From Pythium myriotylum (lineage: Eukaryota; Oomycota; Peronosporomycetes; Pythiales; Pythiaceae): a stretch of 64,000 nucleotides of DNA. This document shows, one piece after another, positions 39,480 through 50,384 of the stretch. A model generated the notes under the pieces. That model ran no database searches. It was not told the origin of the DNA and saw only the letters and a program-made list of their open reading frames with translations. Each line of letters opens with the position of its first letter. Positions within the stretch are counted from its first letter, which is position 1. Where the stretch lies: positions 1,116,001 through 1,180,000 of the forward strand of contig JALJCQ010000024.1 of the NCBI GenBank assembly GCA_023091665.1, in the 5' to 3' direction. A program made the position numbers and the translations under genes.

Positions 39480-40769
39480 CGTATGGCAGCGGAGATCGTG
39501 CAATGTGGCACGATCTCGATGAAGACATTTCTGAAGGATCTCAAGCGTGATGAGATCGAACAGGTGTGCGTGATCATTGCAGAGGATGATCGCTTCATGA
39601 CAGCGTCGACAATGAATCCCGACGCAACCTCAAACACCCAACGTGAGCAGCGCTACGCAGCGCAGTCTCTAGAGGCCCTAAAGGAATCAGGTAGCAAGGC
39701 GTACGAACTCGTCTTGGAGTTCCAAGACATCTTTCCGGACGAAGTCCCGAAAGCATTACCGCCTGACCGCGGTGTTCGACACGAGATCGATCTCGTGCCA
39801 GGCTCAAAGTACTGTGTGATGCGCCAGTGGCCGCTTCCCCGCGATCAAGTTGAGGCTATTGATGCCTTTTTCGAGGCCCGCAGACAAGCAGGTCACGTTC
39901 GTGAGTCCGTTTCCCCGCACTCGAGCCCAACGTTCTGCGTCAAGAAAGCTACTGGCGGCTGGCGGATTGTTCATGCATTCAACAAGCTGAACGACGCTAC
40001 GATACCGGCACAAACGCCGATACCTCGGAAGGACATGATCCTGGACTCGATGTCCGGGTCGGTGGTGTTCAGTGCCATCGATTTGATGGATGGCTTCTAC
40101 CAGATCCTTATGCGCGAGCAGGATGTCCCGCTCACAGCTGTCAGCACGCCGAGTGGAATGCTCTGGGAGTGGTTAGTGATGCCTCAGGGTCTCAAGAACG
40201 CACCAGCGACCTTCAACAGGATGGTATCGCACGTGCTGCGGCCGTTCCGCAGCTTCGCGCCGAGCTACTTCGACGACATCTTTGTCCACAGCAAGGCCGA
40301 GGACGGCAGGGCGCCGGAGGATGTTCACACTGAACACCTTCGCCAAGTGTTCGAAGCGATGCGAACACACAAGCTCTACGCGAATCTGAAGAAGTGTGTA
40401 TTCTTCGCACCGGAAATTCCGGTGCTAGGCTGCTATGTGAGCAAGGACGGTGTCCGTTCCGATCCTGAGAAGGTCGCCTCGATCTGTGCCTGGCCAGTGC
40501 CCAAGGACCAGAAGCAACTCGGGCAGTGGCTGGGGCTCGCAAATTATCTGCACAAGTATACGAAGAATTATGCAGCCCTCGTCCAGCCGCTGTCGCAGCT
40601 TCTGCGGAAGGACGTCGAGTGGAAATGGTCCGCTGAGCACCAGCAGGCCTTTGACTCGGTCAAGTCGAGCCTACAAGAAGCGCCGATCTTGGCGCTCCCC
40701 GACTACGATCGACCCTTCCACGTCGTTTGCGACGCAAGTGACTATGCTATCGGCTGCGCCCTCATGTAG
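39479..40769 (+). CDS. Gypsy reverse transcriptase and start of RNase H
   Basis: RT copying element RNA to DNA. Blocks: P-D-R-G-V-R-H-E-I-D-L-V-P-G, S-P-T-F-C-V-K-K-A-T-G-G-W-R-I-V, A-I-D-L-M-D-G-F-Y-Q-I, M-P-Q-G-L-K-N-A-P-A-T-F-N-R and the catalytic S-Y-F-D-D-I-F-V-H-S. RNase H begins with F-H-V-V-C-D-A-S-D-Y-A-I-G-C-A. A TAG at 40767-40769 stops it after A-L-M, and the same frame continues directly with the rest of RNase H, so one nonsense change (or a leaky stop) separates the two ORFs. Confidence 0.85.
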
Positions 40770-42580
40770 TTTGATGTTGAGGGCCGTGAGCGAGTGATCA
40801 GCTACCAGTCACGGCAGCTGAAGACGGCCGAGCGGAATTACCCGGTCCACGACAAGGAACTCCTTGCCATGAAGTACGCACTCGCCAAGTTCCGAGTGTA
40901 TCTGCTGGGCGAACAGCAGTTCGCCATCTACACGGATCATGCGTCGTTGCGAACGGCGACGAAGTCTCCGCACCTGTCCCAACGGATGGTCCGTTGGCTG
41001 TCGTTCTTCGCCGAGTACAACTTTGTTGTACACTACAAGCCGGGAAAGAGCAACATCCTTGCGGATGCGCTCTCACGTCGCCCGGACTACGACCCGCGCG
41101 CGCCGATCGATGAGTCGTCGGCGCCTCAAGAATGCCCAAGGTGCGTTGAGGAAGGTCTCAACGCTTTGATTCACTCTGTGCAGTCGTCGCTCACCGACGC
41201 CATTCGCCGAGCCTACTCCTCCGACCCTGTCTGCCAAGAGTTAATTGAGTTCCTATCTTCTGACGGCTCTGATGGTTCGGAGTCACTGCTGTTCCGTCTT
41301 ACACCTCGTGTGCGTGCTCGTGTCCGCCGGTACCAGCTTGCCGACGGTCTCCTCTACTATAGCGTCGATAAGACCGACGCTCCTCGCGTCGTCGTCCCCA
41401 ATGACGACGACATTCGACTTCGTCTCATCCACGAGCACCATGATGCGCCCGTCGGAGGTCATTTAGGACGAGAGAAGACATTTCTCTCGCTTTCGAGGAA
41501 CTATTACTGGCCTCACCAGTACAAGTGGGTGCGGAAATGGGTCCGCACGTGCGAAGTTTGCCAGCGCGTGAAGCCGTCACCCGCTCAACAGGCGCCGCTC
41601 CGGCCCCTCCCAGTCCCACGTGATGTCTGGGACTCCGTCAGCCTCGACTTCGTCTTCGGATTCCCCAAAGACTCTCAAGGCCGTGATGGGATCATGGTCT
41701 TTGTGGACCGTCTCTCCAAGATGGTTCATCTTGCGGCTGTGAAGCAAACGATCACAGCAGAAGAGGCTGCCGCTGTGTTTCTCGACAGTGTCTTCCGCCT
41801 CCACGCCCTTCCGGAGACCATCGTGTCGGATCGAGATCCTCGATTCACCTCCCTCTTCTGGCGATCGCTGTTCAAGCTATTGGACACTCGCTTGCAAATG
41901 TCGACGGCTGCCCATCCCGAAACAGACGGGCAGACTGAACGCGTTAATCGCGTTCTCGAAGATGTTCTTCGCAGTTACGCCACATCATTCCGTGAGTGGA
42001 GCGAGTTCTTGCCTCTTGTTGAGTTCGCACTGAATAATTCGGTGCACGTGTCGTCGTGGATGACGCCCTTCTACGTCAACTATGGCCGTCATCCGCGTAC
42101 CCCGGCGACGCTCTTTGCCTCACCGGGTCGCTCTCATTCAGGTGTGGGAGGAGCATCGAGATATTCGACGCTGGAAGTGACAAGTTCTGCTCGGGCATCT
42201 GCACCCAACGATGACGCGTCACGTCCCACCCAATCAAGTCGCGTGGATCATCAGCACGAGACCCAAGTTCAAGGTCCTAGCCCCGGCCAGGTCCACGGTG
42301 ATGTTCAAGGTTTCGAAAACGTTCAATTTTTCGACCGTGAGGAAGTTCAAGCAAACCCAGACCGTGCCCCTGCCCCCGAGTTCGAGGGCTCCACAGAGAA
42401 CAACCTTGTCGACAACGGATATGCCGACCACCCGGCTGGCATGGACGTCGACGAAGAGCCCGTGTCTCCGGCCGCCGCTGAAAACGGAGATGAAGACATG
42501 GACGTAGACCTTAATGCGATCGAAGCGGTGATACCACGGTCCAAACTGCGCGCGAGAACCCGTCGTCCGAGTTCAACTTC
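40770..42580 (+). CDS. Gypsy RNase H remainder and integrase
   Basis: In frame with the RT ORF after the TAG. RNase H: S-R-Q-L-K-T-A-E-R-N-Y, D-K-E-L-L-A, I-Y-T-D-H-A-S-L. Then the integrase zinc domain (H-E-H-H...H-L-G-R, C-E-V-C-Q-R) near 41430-41570 and the catalytic core: S-L-D-F-V-F-G-F, I-V-S-D-R-D-P-R-F and T-D-G-Q-T-E-R-V-N-R with the DDE triad. After N-Y-G-R-H-P-R-T-P an acidic linker follows. The frame remains open to 42890, but real sequence passes to another frame near 42580. Confidence 0.87.
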
Positions 42581-42586
42581 GATGCA

Positions 42587-43867
42587 TTGCCAGAGCTCTC
42601 GACCCTATCGCCGAGAGAAGAGAAGTCGATCAACGACTTCGTCGAAAAGCGACAAGCCATTGTGCGATTTGTGCGAGACTCCGTCGCGGACGCAGTCGAC
42701 CGTCAGAAGGAAAACGCTGATTCGAGCGGCCGCTCGAATCGAACCAAGTTCGATGTGGGAGATCGTGTTCTGCTCTCGACGCAGAACTTACCAGAGCGGC
42801 TCATCAGTCACTTGGGTTCGAACAAGTTGTTGCCAAGATATATCGGTCCATTTAAAGTTACCAACGTTGTCGGTGACGCCTACACGCTAGAACTTCCCAA
42901 GAAGTTGCGCTTGCACCCGACCTTCTACGTTGGGCGCCTGAAGCCGTACCTCACTTCTTCGGATCTCGCTGCCGACCTCCACGACGAGGATTCCCGTCGC
43001 CTCCATCACCAGTCGACGCGTCCGGTGACGCGTTCTTCCGCTGCCTCTTCGGGTCGGGCTGTCCCGGCGCCTCTGTTGACATCCGCTTCTCCGCTTGCGA
43101 CTCGGCGCGTTCGAGCCGATCCTCTAGTTGCTGAAGGCGTTGACGAAGCTCGGCGTTCTGCCGGGCTTGTTCGTGAAGAAGGTCGCGCAGCTCAGCAGGA
43201 TCAAATTCGCGACGCCACCCCCGGAACTCCTCACGGAAGGCTTCGTGAGACTGACGCTGAGCTCGAGCGTCCTGCTCGAGCTGATACACCCGGATCCCGT
43301 GCGACTCTTGCTCCGTCTCAAGTGTCGCGATCTGATCGACCGCGTCGTCTGCCTTCTGCTGAAGATCTGGCACGAGGAAGTTCTGCAGACGATCAACTCG
43401 ACGCTCTAAGTCCGAGTTCTGTGCGCGGTGATCTTGTTGATACCCGTGGGATTGCTCGCGGGGAGGATCGAGACGACGTGGCTCGTTCCAGTCGAGACCG
43501 GCATAGCGCTGGTCCCACCGATCGTGAGGCGGATGCGTCGACTCCGGGGCCGCGTGGTGGCCCCACTGCGCGCTTTGTTCGTGATGGCCCGCCGCCGCTG
43601 ATTGATGCCAACGGTGATCTTCGGTGGGTGGTCGACCGTATTGTTGACCACGATGATCGCCCCGATCCTGAGGCCACGGCGCGTATGCGTCGTGGCGGTA
43701 CGAAGAAGAAGAGTGCGATCCCCAAGGCTCGCTTCTATCGCGTCCACTGGCTTGGCTTCCCTGATGATCAGGATACGTGGGAGCACGGGCCGACGCTCGC
43801 GCTTGAGATCCCTGGTCTCGTCCGGCACTACGAGGACCAGCTTGCGGCACGGTCCCAGCAGCTCTAG
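42587..43867 (+). CDS. Gypsy integrase C-terminus with chromodomain
   Basis: Frame two bases off the upstream ORF. It starts with the GPY-type module (F-D-V-G-D-R-V-L-L-S-T, L-P-R-Y-I-G-P-F-K-V, L-H-P-T-F-Y-V-G-R-L-K-P-Y-L). A 250-residue low-complexity Arg/Ala/Asp/Ser-rich region follows. It ends with a chromodomain-like segment: F-Y-R-V-H-W-L-G-F-P-D-D-Q-D-T-W-E-H-G, which would guide insertion to marked chromatin. The low-complexity middle is exactly where the antisense ORF is well ordered, so its composition may be dictated by the other strand. Confidence 0.8.
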   Translation: MPELSTLSPREEKSINDFVEKRQAIVRFVRDSVADAVDRQKENADSSGRSNRTKFDVGDRVLLSTQNLPERLISHLGSNKLLPRYIGPFKVTNVVGDAYTLELPKKLRLHPTFYVGRLKPYLTSSDLAADLHDEDSRRLHHQSTRPVTRSSAASSGRAVPAPLLTSASPLATRRVRADPLVAEGVDEARRSAGLVREEGRAAQQDQIRDATPGTPHGRLRETDAELERPARADTPGSRATLAPSQVSRSDRPRRLPSAEDLARGSSADDQLDALSPSSVRGDLVDTRGIARGEDRDDVARSSRDRHSAGPTDREADASTPGPRGGPTARFVRDGPPPLIDANGDLRWVVDRIVDHDDRPDPEATARMRRGGTKKKSAIPKARFYRVHWLGFPDDQDTWEHGPTLALEIPGLVRHYEDQLAARSQQL

Positions 43868-44582
43868 CCTGAGAGAGAGCGCGCCCGTAGAGACCGAGCG
43901 CACGTCGAAGATCTTCTTCATTCTGATGGCGACGATAGTCGGCATCCCACTCCATCCAAGTCGCGCACGTGGCCCCGGCCTGCGCGCAAGCACGACAACC
44001 CTCCTCGACGTCGACGTGACACGTTATACGCCGCGCCTCACACAGACGATGCAGCTCCTCGCGCTGGGCGGTCTCCCTGCGCACGACGGTCGACTCGATC
44101 TCGCCTTTGTTCCATATACGAGCGAAAGCATTCCACGACTGTTGCAACGCGGTCGCGACCACGTTCATCGTCTTGCCCCTTGCTTTGCGGTAGCGAACAA
44201 ACCACTCATGGATCTCGTCGGCCGTGAGACTGCGTGGGTTGGCAAAGCGCGAGATGTCGCGATAAGGGACTGGGTACAGCTCCCGGTCCGCGATTCCACC
44301 GAGCTGAGGATCGAAGAGCGCTGCACGTGGCGGCGCTGCGAAGCTTGTGCCTTGATATGTGTTGACCTGTTCCAACACTCGCGCCATCGCCTCATCGCTC
44401 AACGTCTCAGGTGCCACGGCCGAAGTCGTCGTGGCTGCCGTTGCTGTCGTCGTGACTTCCGTTGTCGCCGCCGTCGTTGGCGTCGTTGTGCTCGGCGCCA
44501 CTGTCGATGCTTGAGTTGTCGTTGTCGTCGGTGCGCCCGCGTTGCCGCGGGCGCCAGCTTGTTGTTGCGACGGTCGAGCCAT
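42951..44582 (-). CDS. Antisense ORF of the Gypsy element: Cys cluster and coiled coil
   Basis: Intact 543-codon ORF on the strand opposite to gag-pol, from the first ATG (M-A-R-P-S-Q-Q-Q) at 44582; the frame itself is open back into the 3' LTR. Layout: Thr/Ala-rich N-terminus (about 20-65); a mixed-charge folded-looking region with E-I-H-E-W-F-V-R-Y-R-K and a Cys cluster (L-C...I-T-C-H-V...E-G-C-R-A-C...A-T-C); a Gln/His/Arg/Pro-rich middle; a long heptad-like coiled coil (about 381-500; L-E-R-R-V-D-R-L, L-R-Q-R-L-Q-Q-L-E-D-R-L); and a basic P-K-R-Q-R-K stretch. I do not recognise the family. Antisense extra ORFs are known from some plant Gypsy elements; this may be an oomycete counterpart. 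Confidence 0.55.
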   Translation of the reverse strand: MARPSQQQAGARGNAGAPTTTTTQASTVAPSTTTPTTAATTEVTTTATAATTTSAVAPETLSDEAMARVLEQVNTYQGTSFAAPPRAALFDPQLGGIADRELYPVPYRDISRFANPRSLTADEIHEWFVRYRKARGKTMNVVATALQQSWNAFARIWNKGEIESTVVRRETAQREELHRLCEARRITCHVDVEEGCRACAQAGATCATWMEWDADYRRHQNEEDLRRALGLYGRALSQARAAGTVPQAGPRSAGRDQGSQARASARAPTYPDHQGSQASGRDRSEPWGSHSSSSYRHDAYAPWPQDRGDHRGQQYGRPPTEDHRWHQSAAAGHHEQSAQWGHHAAPESTHPPHDRWDQRYAGLDWNEPRRLDPPREQSHGYQQDHRAQNSDLERRVDRLQNFLVPDLQQKADDAVDQIATLETEQESHGIRVYQLEQDARAQRQSHEAFREEFRGWRREFDPAELRDLLHEQARQNAELRQRLQQLEDRLERAESQAEKRMSTEAPGQPDPKRQRKNASPDASTGDGGDGNPRRGGRQRDPKK

Positions 44583-44787
44583 CGCGCCTAGACGTCTGGG
44601 TGTCTTGGTGCCGTCCGAAGAAGATTGAAGACTGCGCTGGCTTCCGCCGGCGCTCTCGCCTAACTGCCTGATCCCGGGTGCGCCGGGATCGCCCGTTGAA
44701 GAAAGCGCGCGTACCCGCTCGTGCGCGCTCCGTGTCCTCGTCCCTTGGGTTGACTTCCCGTTGGTCAGTTCTTGGAGAGGGGGATGA

Positions 44788-45099
44788 TGTAATGGGCCCA
44801 CAGCCCATTACAAGAGAGTAGGTTCTATAAGAGAGAGTTGTCCCTCCCGTGTCTCTGATTGGTCAGAGGCGCGTGTGTTCTTGTTGCATTTCCATTGGTG
44901 GAAATTATCTGAGATTTCATCCTATCAGAGGACGACACCGCATACATAGGTTTTATTAGGGACACCAGAGTAGGTTTAATGAGGTCCAGAGATGTCTGGA
45001 CCTCTCAATGCAGAGTCCAATTTACCGTCAAGTCAAGAGCCCAATCTGAGCGTCGGGACAGGGGTCTCGACGCTGTGTAACGGATCTGCGCCCGTTACA
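44788..45099 (+). repeat. Gypsy 3' LTR
   Basis: 312 bp matching 37049-37360; ACTTC duplication follows at 45100-45104. Confidence 0.9.
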
Positions 45100-45104
45100 A
45101 CTTC

Positions 45105-46640
45105 GTTGACTGTGCTCGTGAGTCAACTGGCGAGTTTGCGACACCTGGAACCTTCAACCGGACAGACTTCGTCTGCTCTGTTCGTCGACAACGTTCCGTG
45201 TAGATGGGCACAGCTGCTTTCCGGCGGTCTAGCGAGAGCTATACATTTTTATGCGCCTTGACATCAGAAAATTTCCATTGTTGAGGCTGCCTTCTCACCC
45301 CTTCAGCCACGGTGGACGGACCAGCTGGACTCTGAGTCACCAGCTCCTAGGACGCCCGGTCGCCGTTTGTGGATAACCACGGGGAAACCATGGAGACGAC
45401 TCGTTCCCGTGGGTTATCCCGGAAAGTTTGCTGGATTTTTGCGAGCAGGTGCTCGTGGGGAAGCCTTTTTTTGGATGACTGTGGTTTCTTTGGCATTCGC
45501 GCGAGATTCGGGCGGTCCAAGGAACAAGTCGACGCTGCCTCCGACAGCATGACCACCATGTGGTGGAGAGGGAAGCCGACGCATTTCCAAGCGCGTACAG
45601 GGCTTACTGCACTCTCATGGGGAGCAAGGAAGACTCGGTGGAGACTCCGTGCTGTCTGCCTCGGTAGGCAAGCTTAGGCGGTCTTGTCCTTCGTGACGTG
45701 TCGTAGGGTCAAAATTCGCAGCTTACTGGCGTATGTGCTGGACTTGACACTTCCCACCGCCTTCGCAGACTTTAGGGAACTTGCTTGGACTTGTTCCAAA
45801 CCGGACTTGTGACTCTCAGAACTCTTTGAAGCAAGAGTTAGAGCTTGGAACCCACCACGTATGACTGCCTCACACAGTCAACGGGCAAGCAATCGCAGCG
45901 GCAACGATCTTCAGCACCGAGTCCTCTCCACGTCCACTCAACACTGCAACACCCGTGTACTCTGGGTGGTTGACGGCAAGAAGGATGGTCAGATGATGAC
46001 CTCAGGAAACCCAAACTGCCCACGGGAGGTCATTGAGGCGTGGGGGATCCAACGCGACATTCGCGCGCGTGCCGATGCGGCGATTCTTAACGACGACGAC
46101 GACAACAACGCTTCATCATCGCTGCACTCCGAATGGAATACATGATGCTCGCAGCCTCCGAGAGTTTGTCCGCGATTTCGAAGTGGAGGGACGCGTAACG
46201 AGGCTGATCTCGTTACGTCACGTACACTGGAGTAGTGTGAAAGCGCAACTCAAGGGCTTGTGTTGGGTTGGGCAAATCGGAAACTGGATTTATGGATTAG
46301 GAAACCTTGAAATAACCTACTCTTTGTATATAAAACCTCGCAGATCCGCTCTCGGATTTCTGCCATCCACCCAATCACAAGATCTTGGCGTGATTGGTGG
46401 GAGATCGGGATAATATCGTAGGACATCGCAACCAGATGGGTTCGACGCAAGACAGAATTCGAGTGGGTGGGGGCTGTGCGGCTGTCCTCCGACCTGTTAC
46501 GGACAACTCGGGCGCGTCTGTGACGCGGTGGTGGTCGATCTGAGAGAAGACTGAAGGTTAAGGTGCGGGAGGGTGCAGTAGATTGCTCTCGAAGACGGCG
46601 CGACATGTTCACGTCGTTCCTATCGGACAGGGGCATACCA
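45105..46640. other. No recognisable gene
   Basis: Short ORFs of at most 134 codons without domains. Joins to 37043 and leftwards in the pre-insertion state. Confidence 0.4.
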
Positions 46641-46663
46641 TGTAACGGGCACACCCCGTTACA
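46641..46663. repeat. Short inverted repeat resembling a Gypsy LTR terminus
   Basis: TGTAACGGG-CACAC-CCCGTTACA, 9-bp arms. It resembles the hairpin start of the Gypsy LTR (TGTAATGGGC...), so it may mark the end of a decayed LTR. Confidence 0.35.
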
Positions 46664-47000
46664 TACGTTTCTTAAATATATAAAACATCAAATGTTGCAG
46701 TTTATTTATGTATTGTAGTGTACGGTATGACTATCCATTAGTAGATGTATTCGTCGGGATATCATTGCAAAACATAGCGGGTATCATGTTCCAGAGATTG
46801 CGAGTGTCCAGAAATATGCATGGATGAACATAGAGCAATAGAGCATATTATCTGCGATTGGCTTGTACGAGTATAGAGCCTAGGAATTTGTGCTACTAAG
46901 AGATTACACCTGCAGTTGTAATCGTAAGCAGGTGGACCAATGCAGTATGTAGTTGCATGTATTATAACTGCTAATTACCAGCAAATGTGCAAATGTAGGT

Positions 47001-48484
47001 TCAACACCTCCAATCACAAACTAAGCGAGTGTGTAGTATATCGTGTGGGAGTGTCGTTGTGCCACTGGGGCCGTCAACGTACACGACCGTGTGATGAGAC
47101 ATCGGTGGTCGCTCATCAAGAATAACAGAGCGAGTCACCACGACACGCTTATCTTTCAGATCCCATATGAGGTACGCCTTGGACGTATCCGAGTAACCAA
47201 TGAACATACAAGGGTGCACCTTGGCGCCGAGTTGCTGTCGTCGATGTGATAGAAACCTCGAGAACCAAGCACACGAAGATAGTCAAGAACTGGACGAACA
47301 CCGTCGACGATTTCCAACGGGCTGGCATCTGGTCGAGCCGTGTTTGGGATGCGGTTGAGAATGTGTGCTATAGTGAGCATGGCGTGAGCCCACCACTTGC
47401 GATCAACATCCATGTAGTGCAACATAGCACGTGTACCTTCGGCAAGGGTGCGGTTCATACGTTGTGCTAACCCATTTTGTTGTGGCGAGTACGGAGCCGA
47501 TGTCTGGTGGGTGATACCAGCTGATGCACAGAACTGGTTGAAGCGCTCGCTCATGTACTCGCCAACATTGTCAGATCGAATAGAGTGGATCCGCACGCCA
47601 TACTGAGTAAGTACCGTAGCGACAAACGCTTTGAATCGACTGAACACCTCCGGCTTGGACTTGATCGGGTGCGCATACACCATTCTCGAGAAGTCATCAA
47701 TGAAGGTCACCACGAACTTGGAACCACCATGCGAAGCAGGTTTGATCGGCCCCATCACATCACAATGAACCTTCTCAAATGCCCCACAAGTCTTCAACAC
47801 GCTACCAGACCCATGGCTGAACGGACTGGTCGTCATCTCGCCAAGCAGACACCCGTTGCAAATACCAACTTCTTCGCGTCCCGATGGCGGTACGCCACCA
47901 CAAGCTTGGATCACCAATTTCATCTTCTCCACGGAGACATGACCGAGTCTGGCATGCCATAGAGCCGTCTGGTCGAGGCCAGGTGAACATACAGCAGCAC
48001 TTTTGGCAGATGACTTGGCTTGCGACTGACCTTCCACACAAAGAGCTTCCCGATCTTGGGGATAGTTGCCACAACTGATCCAACCACCATAATACTAGCT
48101 CGACTGCGTTCAAACTGAGCAACTGCAACACCACGTGCTGTCAATGCAGGAACCGACACCAGTTTACCGTCAAGGCCGGGAACAAAGAGGACGTCGGTCA
48201 GTCTCACTGTCTTGCCATTGTTCATCGAGAATCGAACACTTCCACGACCGTTGACCTCCAAATGCTGACCATTGGCCACGGTCACCGAATGAGCATGCGC
48301 GAGCTCCTCACACTCAACGAAATCATCAATATCACCAGACATGTAAAAACTGGCGGCGCTAACCAGCAGCCACGTGACGTTGTCATGAACAATGCTTCCC
48401 TCCATCACCGAGAATAACACATCATCTTCGTCATCGTCCTTCTTGTTCTGCGGATAGTCAGCTTGTTTGTGGCCCACTTGGTCA
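47001..48484 (-). pseudogene. Copia 2 protease-integrase remnant
   Basis: From 48484 leftwards: second part of the zinc knuckle (C-D-Q-V-G-H-K-Q-A-D-Y, final Cys lost), decayed protease (W-L-L-V-S-A-A-S-F-Y-M-S instead of D-S-G-A-S), L-W-H-A-R-L-G-H-V-S, and integrase with C-D-V-M-G-P, F-I-D-D-F-S-R, R-S-D-N-V-G-E-Y and Y-S-P-Q-Q-N-G-L-A-Q-R-M-N-R-T. In the last block the catalytic Glu of A-E-R-M-N-R is changed to Gln. It ends with S-D-T-S-K-A-Y-L-I-W and V-I-L-D-E. Several frame changes. Confidence 0.78.
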
Positions 48485-48489
48485 CAACT

Positions 48490-49618
48490 GAAGTGTGATG
48501 AAGTGCGCTACCTTTTCGCTAGCTTCTGGAGCTGGAAAAGGGTATAGAACTAACGTGAATATGGGGAATACACACAGGCGAACTTGGGCCCGTTGTGAAA
48601 ACCCAAGTTCTGGCTTCGTACCTCACGTTATGTATCCCTTGACCGGTTCTTTTGAGCTTTGAGGTATGGGGAAATACGTCCACTTGGAGTATTCCACCAA
48701 CCCAAGACGGCTCAACCAGCTCTGGATAGCGACGAGGACCAGTCGTTTAATACACAAATACAAACGGCACACTTAGACCCAGGACGGAAGACTTACTTCG
48801 ATCCGCTGGGTCTCGCCTGGGACGGAGGACAACCTCGATCCGCGAGGATACTGGAAATCCCCTCTGGGATCTGGGAAACTCTCTCTTTACCAAATGGAGT
48901 ATATTACTTTAACTGGGGAACTTCGAGCAGTTCCCAGCTATCGCAACACAAGAATACACAAGGATATGGAGTGCTCCAGGTCTCTAGTACAAACTAGTAC
49001 CCTTTGCATGTGCCTCAAGGGTTGGAAAGGGGGTTGGCTCCTCTCCTCACTCGCAAACACACCAATACCCACGCACCAGCAGCCAGACACACGCGCACAC
49101 AGTCCACTACGGCAAATCCAACACACACAGGCTAACCTTGTAGCGTAGACGCTTGGTCCTCCCGCGGTTCAACGGAGGAGACTTGGGGAGTTGAGAGCAA
49201 AAAACGAAGTCTTTTGAATACAGGGTAAAACCCTGAGGGGAGCCAGGAACTGGCTCCCTGAACCCTACCTACTTAACTACCAGATCTGATAAGAACTCTA
49301 CTTTGTTTGGTGTAACTGAAAATTGCACAATCCGAACTGGGAAAACCGGTAGAAACCAGTTTCCGGAATGGATGAATCTGGTCAACATCCGGAGGAAGCC
49401 AGCTCAAACCAGACAGAAAATCACCCACTGGGAAGGTCCAGTAGATGAACCCAGATCCTGGCACACTGTGCCAGACTGGAAAGGTGGGTGAGTAGCTGGT
49501 ACAGTGTAACAGGCTACTGCCACCTACTAACTCTTGTCAATTAATTTCCTAGCTAACTAATCCAGCTCTGTGCCAGCTCCCACAACCTGGGACCAGGCAG
49601 CGAGAGACGCGGGAACTT
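48490..49618. other. Unidentified 1.1-kb insert splitting the Copia 2 zinc knuckle
   Basis: Gag reads G-K-F-R-G-K-C-F at about 49618-49640 (minus). The knuckle resumes with C-D-Q-V-G-H-K at about 48484. The DNA between has only short ORFs and no clear terminal repeats or target duplication that I could fix. Nature unknown, possibly a non-autonomous element. Confidence 0.45.
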
Positions 49619-50384
49619 CGTCTCAGAAGCACTTGCCGCGAAACTTGCCACCACCATTGTTGCCGTTGGTGCCATTCACACCGTTCGCCTTCGCACCGTT
49701 TCCGCTTTTTCTGGCGTTCGCGTTCTTCTTGCTGTTGGACTTTCCTTTCTGTCCGCGCTGCAGATTGGTCTACCCACAACCGTTACGAGTCACCTTGAAC
49801 GCCGTCTCCTTCTTTTCACGTCTCTTGATGGTCTCATACTCGCGACGCAACATCTCTTTTGCATTCAGTAGATTTGCACCGGTAGTCGCTTCGATGATTC
49901 GGACCATCGCGTCATATTCCTGGGGGAGAGTACCCAAGAGTATCACCAACTTCTCGTCATCGCTGACGTTTTCACCGACCGCAGCAAGCTTGACACACAG
50001 CTCATCAAATCGCAAAAGGTGCGCCATCAAGTTGCCACCTTCTTCGAGTTCAATCTCACTCAGTTGCTTGCGTAGATACACGCGGTTACGGATGTTCTGC
50101 TGTGCGAAGAACACACGCAAGATCTCCCAGGCCTCAAACGTGGTCGTTGCCTCGCGAATCATAGTCTAGAGCATCGGAGAGATGCGCTTGACGATGATCC
50201 CAAGAGCCTTCAAGTCGTTCGCCTTCCACTGACCGTTGCTCTGCAACTGCGGCTCTGGCTTGGTTTCCGCATGGCTCAAAAGACCCTTGCAAGCAAGAGT
50301 CATCCGCGTGAGGTACCCCCAGAGGAAGTAGTTCTCGGTCGTGAGGATGTCATTTGCGGTGAGGGCGCCCGGGCTTATCAGCTT
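49619..50384 (-). pseudogene. Copia 2 gag remnant
   Basis: Minus-strand frame: T-A-N-D-I-L-T-T-E-N-Y-F-L-W-G-Y, N-D-L-K-A-L-G-I-I-V-K-R-I-S, then a TAG near 50166, then A-T-T-T-F-E-A-W-E-I-L-R-V-F-F and L-L-G-T-L-P-Q-E-Y-D-A-M-V. Clearly homologous to Copia 1 gag. A stop codon and the split zinc knuckle make it non-functional. Confidence 0.8.

Larger units (their letters stand above)
37049..45099 (+). mobile_element. Ty3/Gypsy chromovirus with antisense ORF, full length
   Basis: 8051 bp. Two 312-bp LTRs (TGTAATGGGC...CCGTTACA) in which I see no difference, ACTTC target duplication, and a purine tract (GGAGAGGGGGATGA) before the 3' LTR. Order: gag with zinc knuckle, aspartic protease, linker, RT, RNase H, integrase, GPY-like module and terminal chromodomain. 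An antisense ORF of 543 codons occupies the 3' quarter. The reading frame changes several times despite the young age. Each LTR starts with a 10-bp inverted repeat around CCACA. Confidence 0.92.

Noticed and set aside
39311..39637. Possible poly-Gly protein on the minus strand across 39446-39478
   Set aside because: It is the complement of the poly-C run in the Gypsy element.
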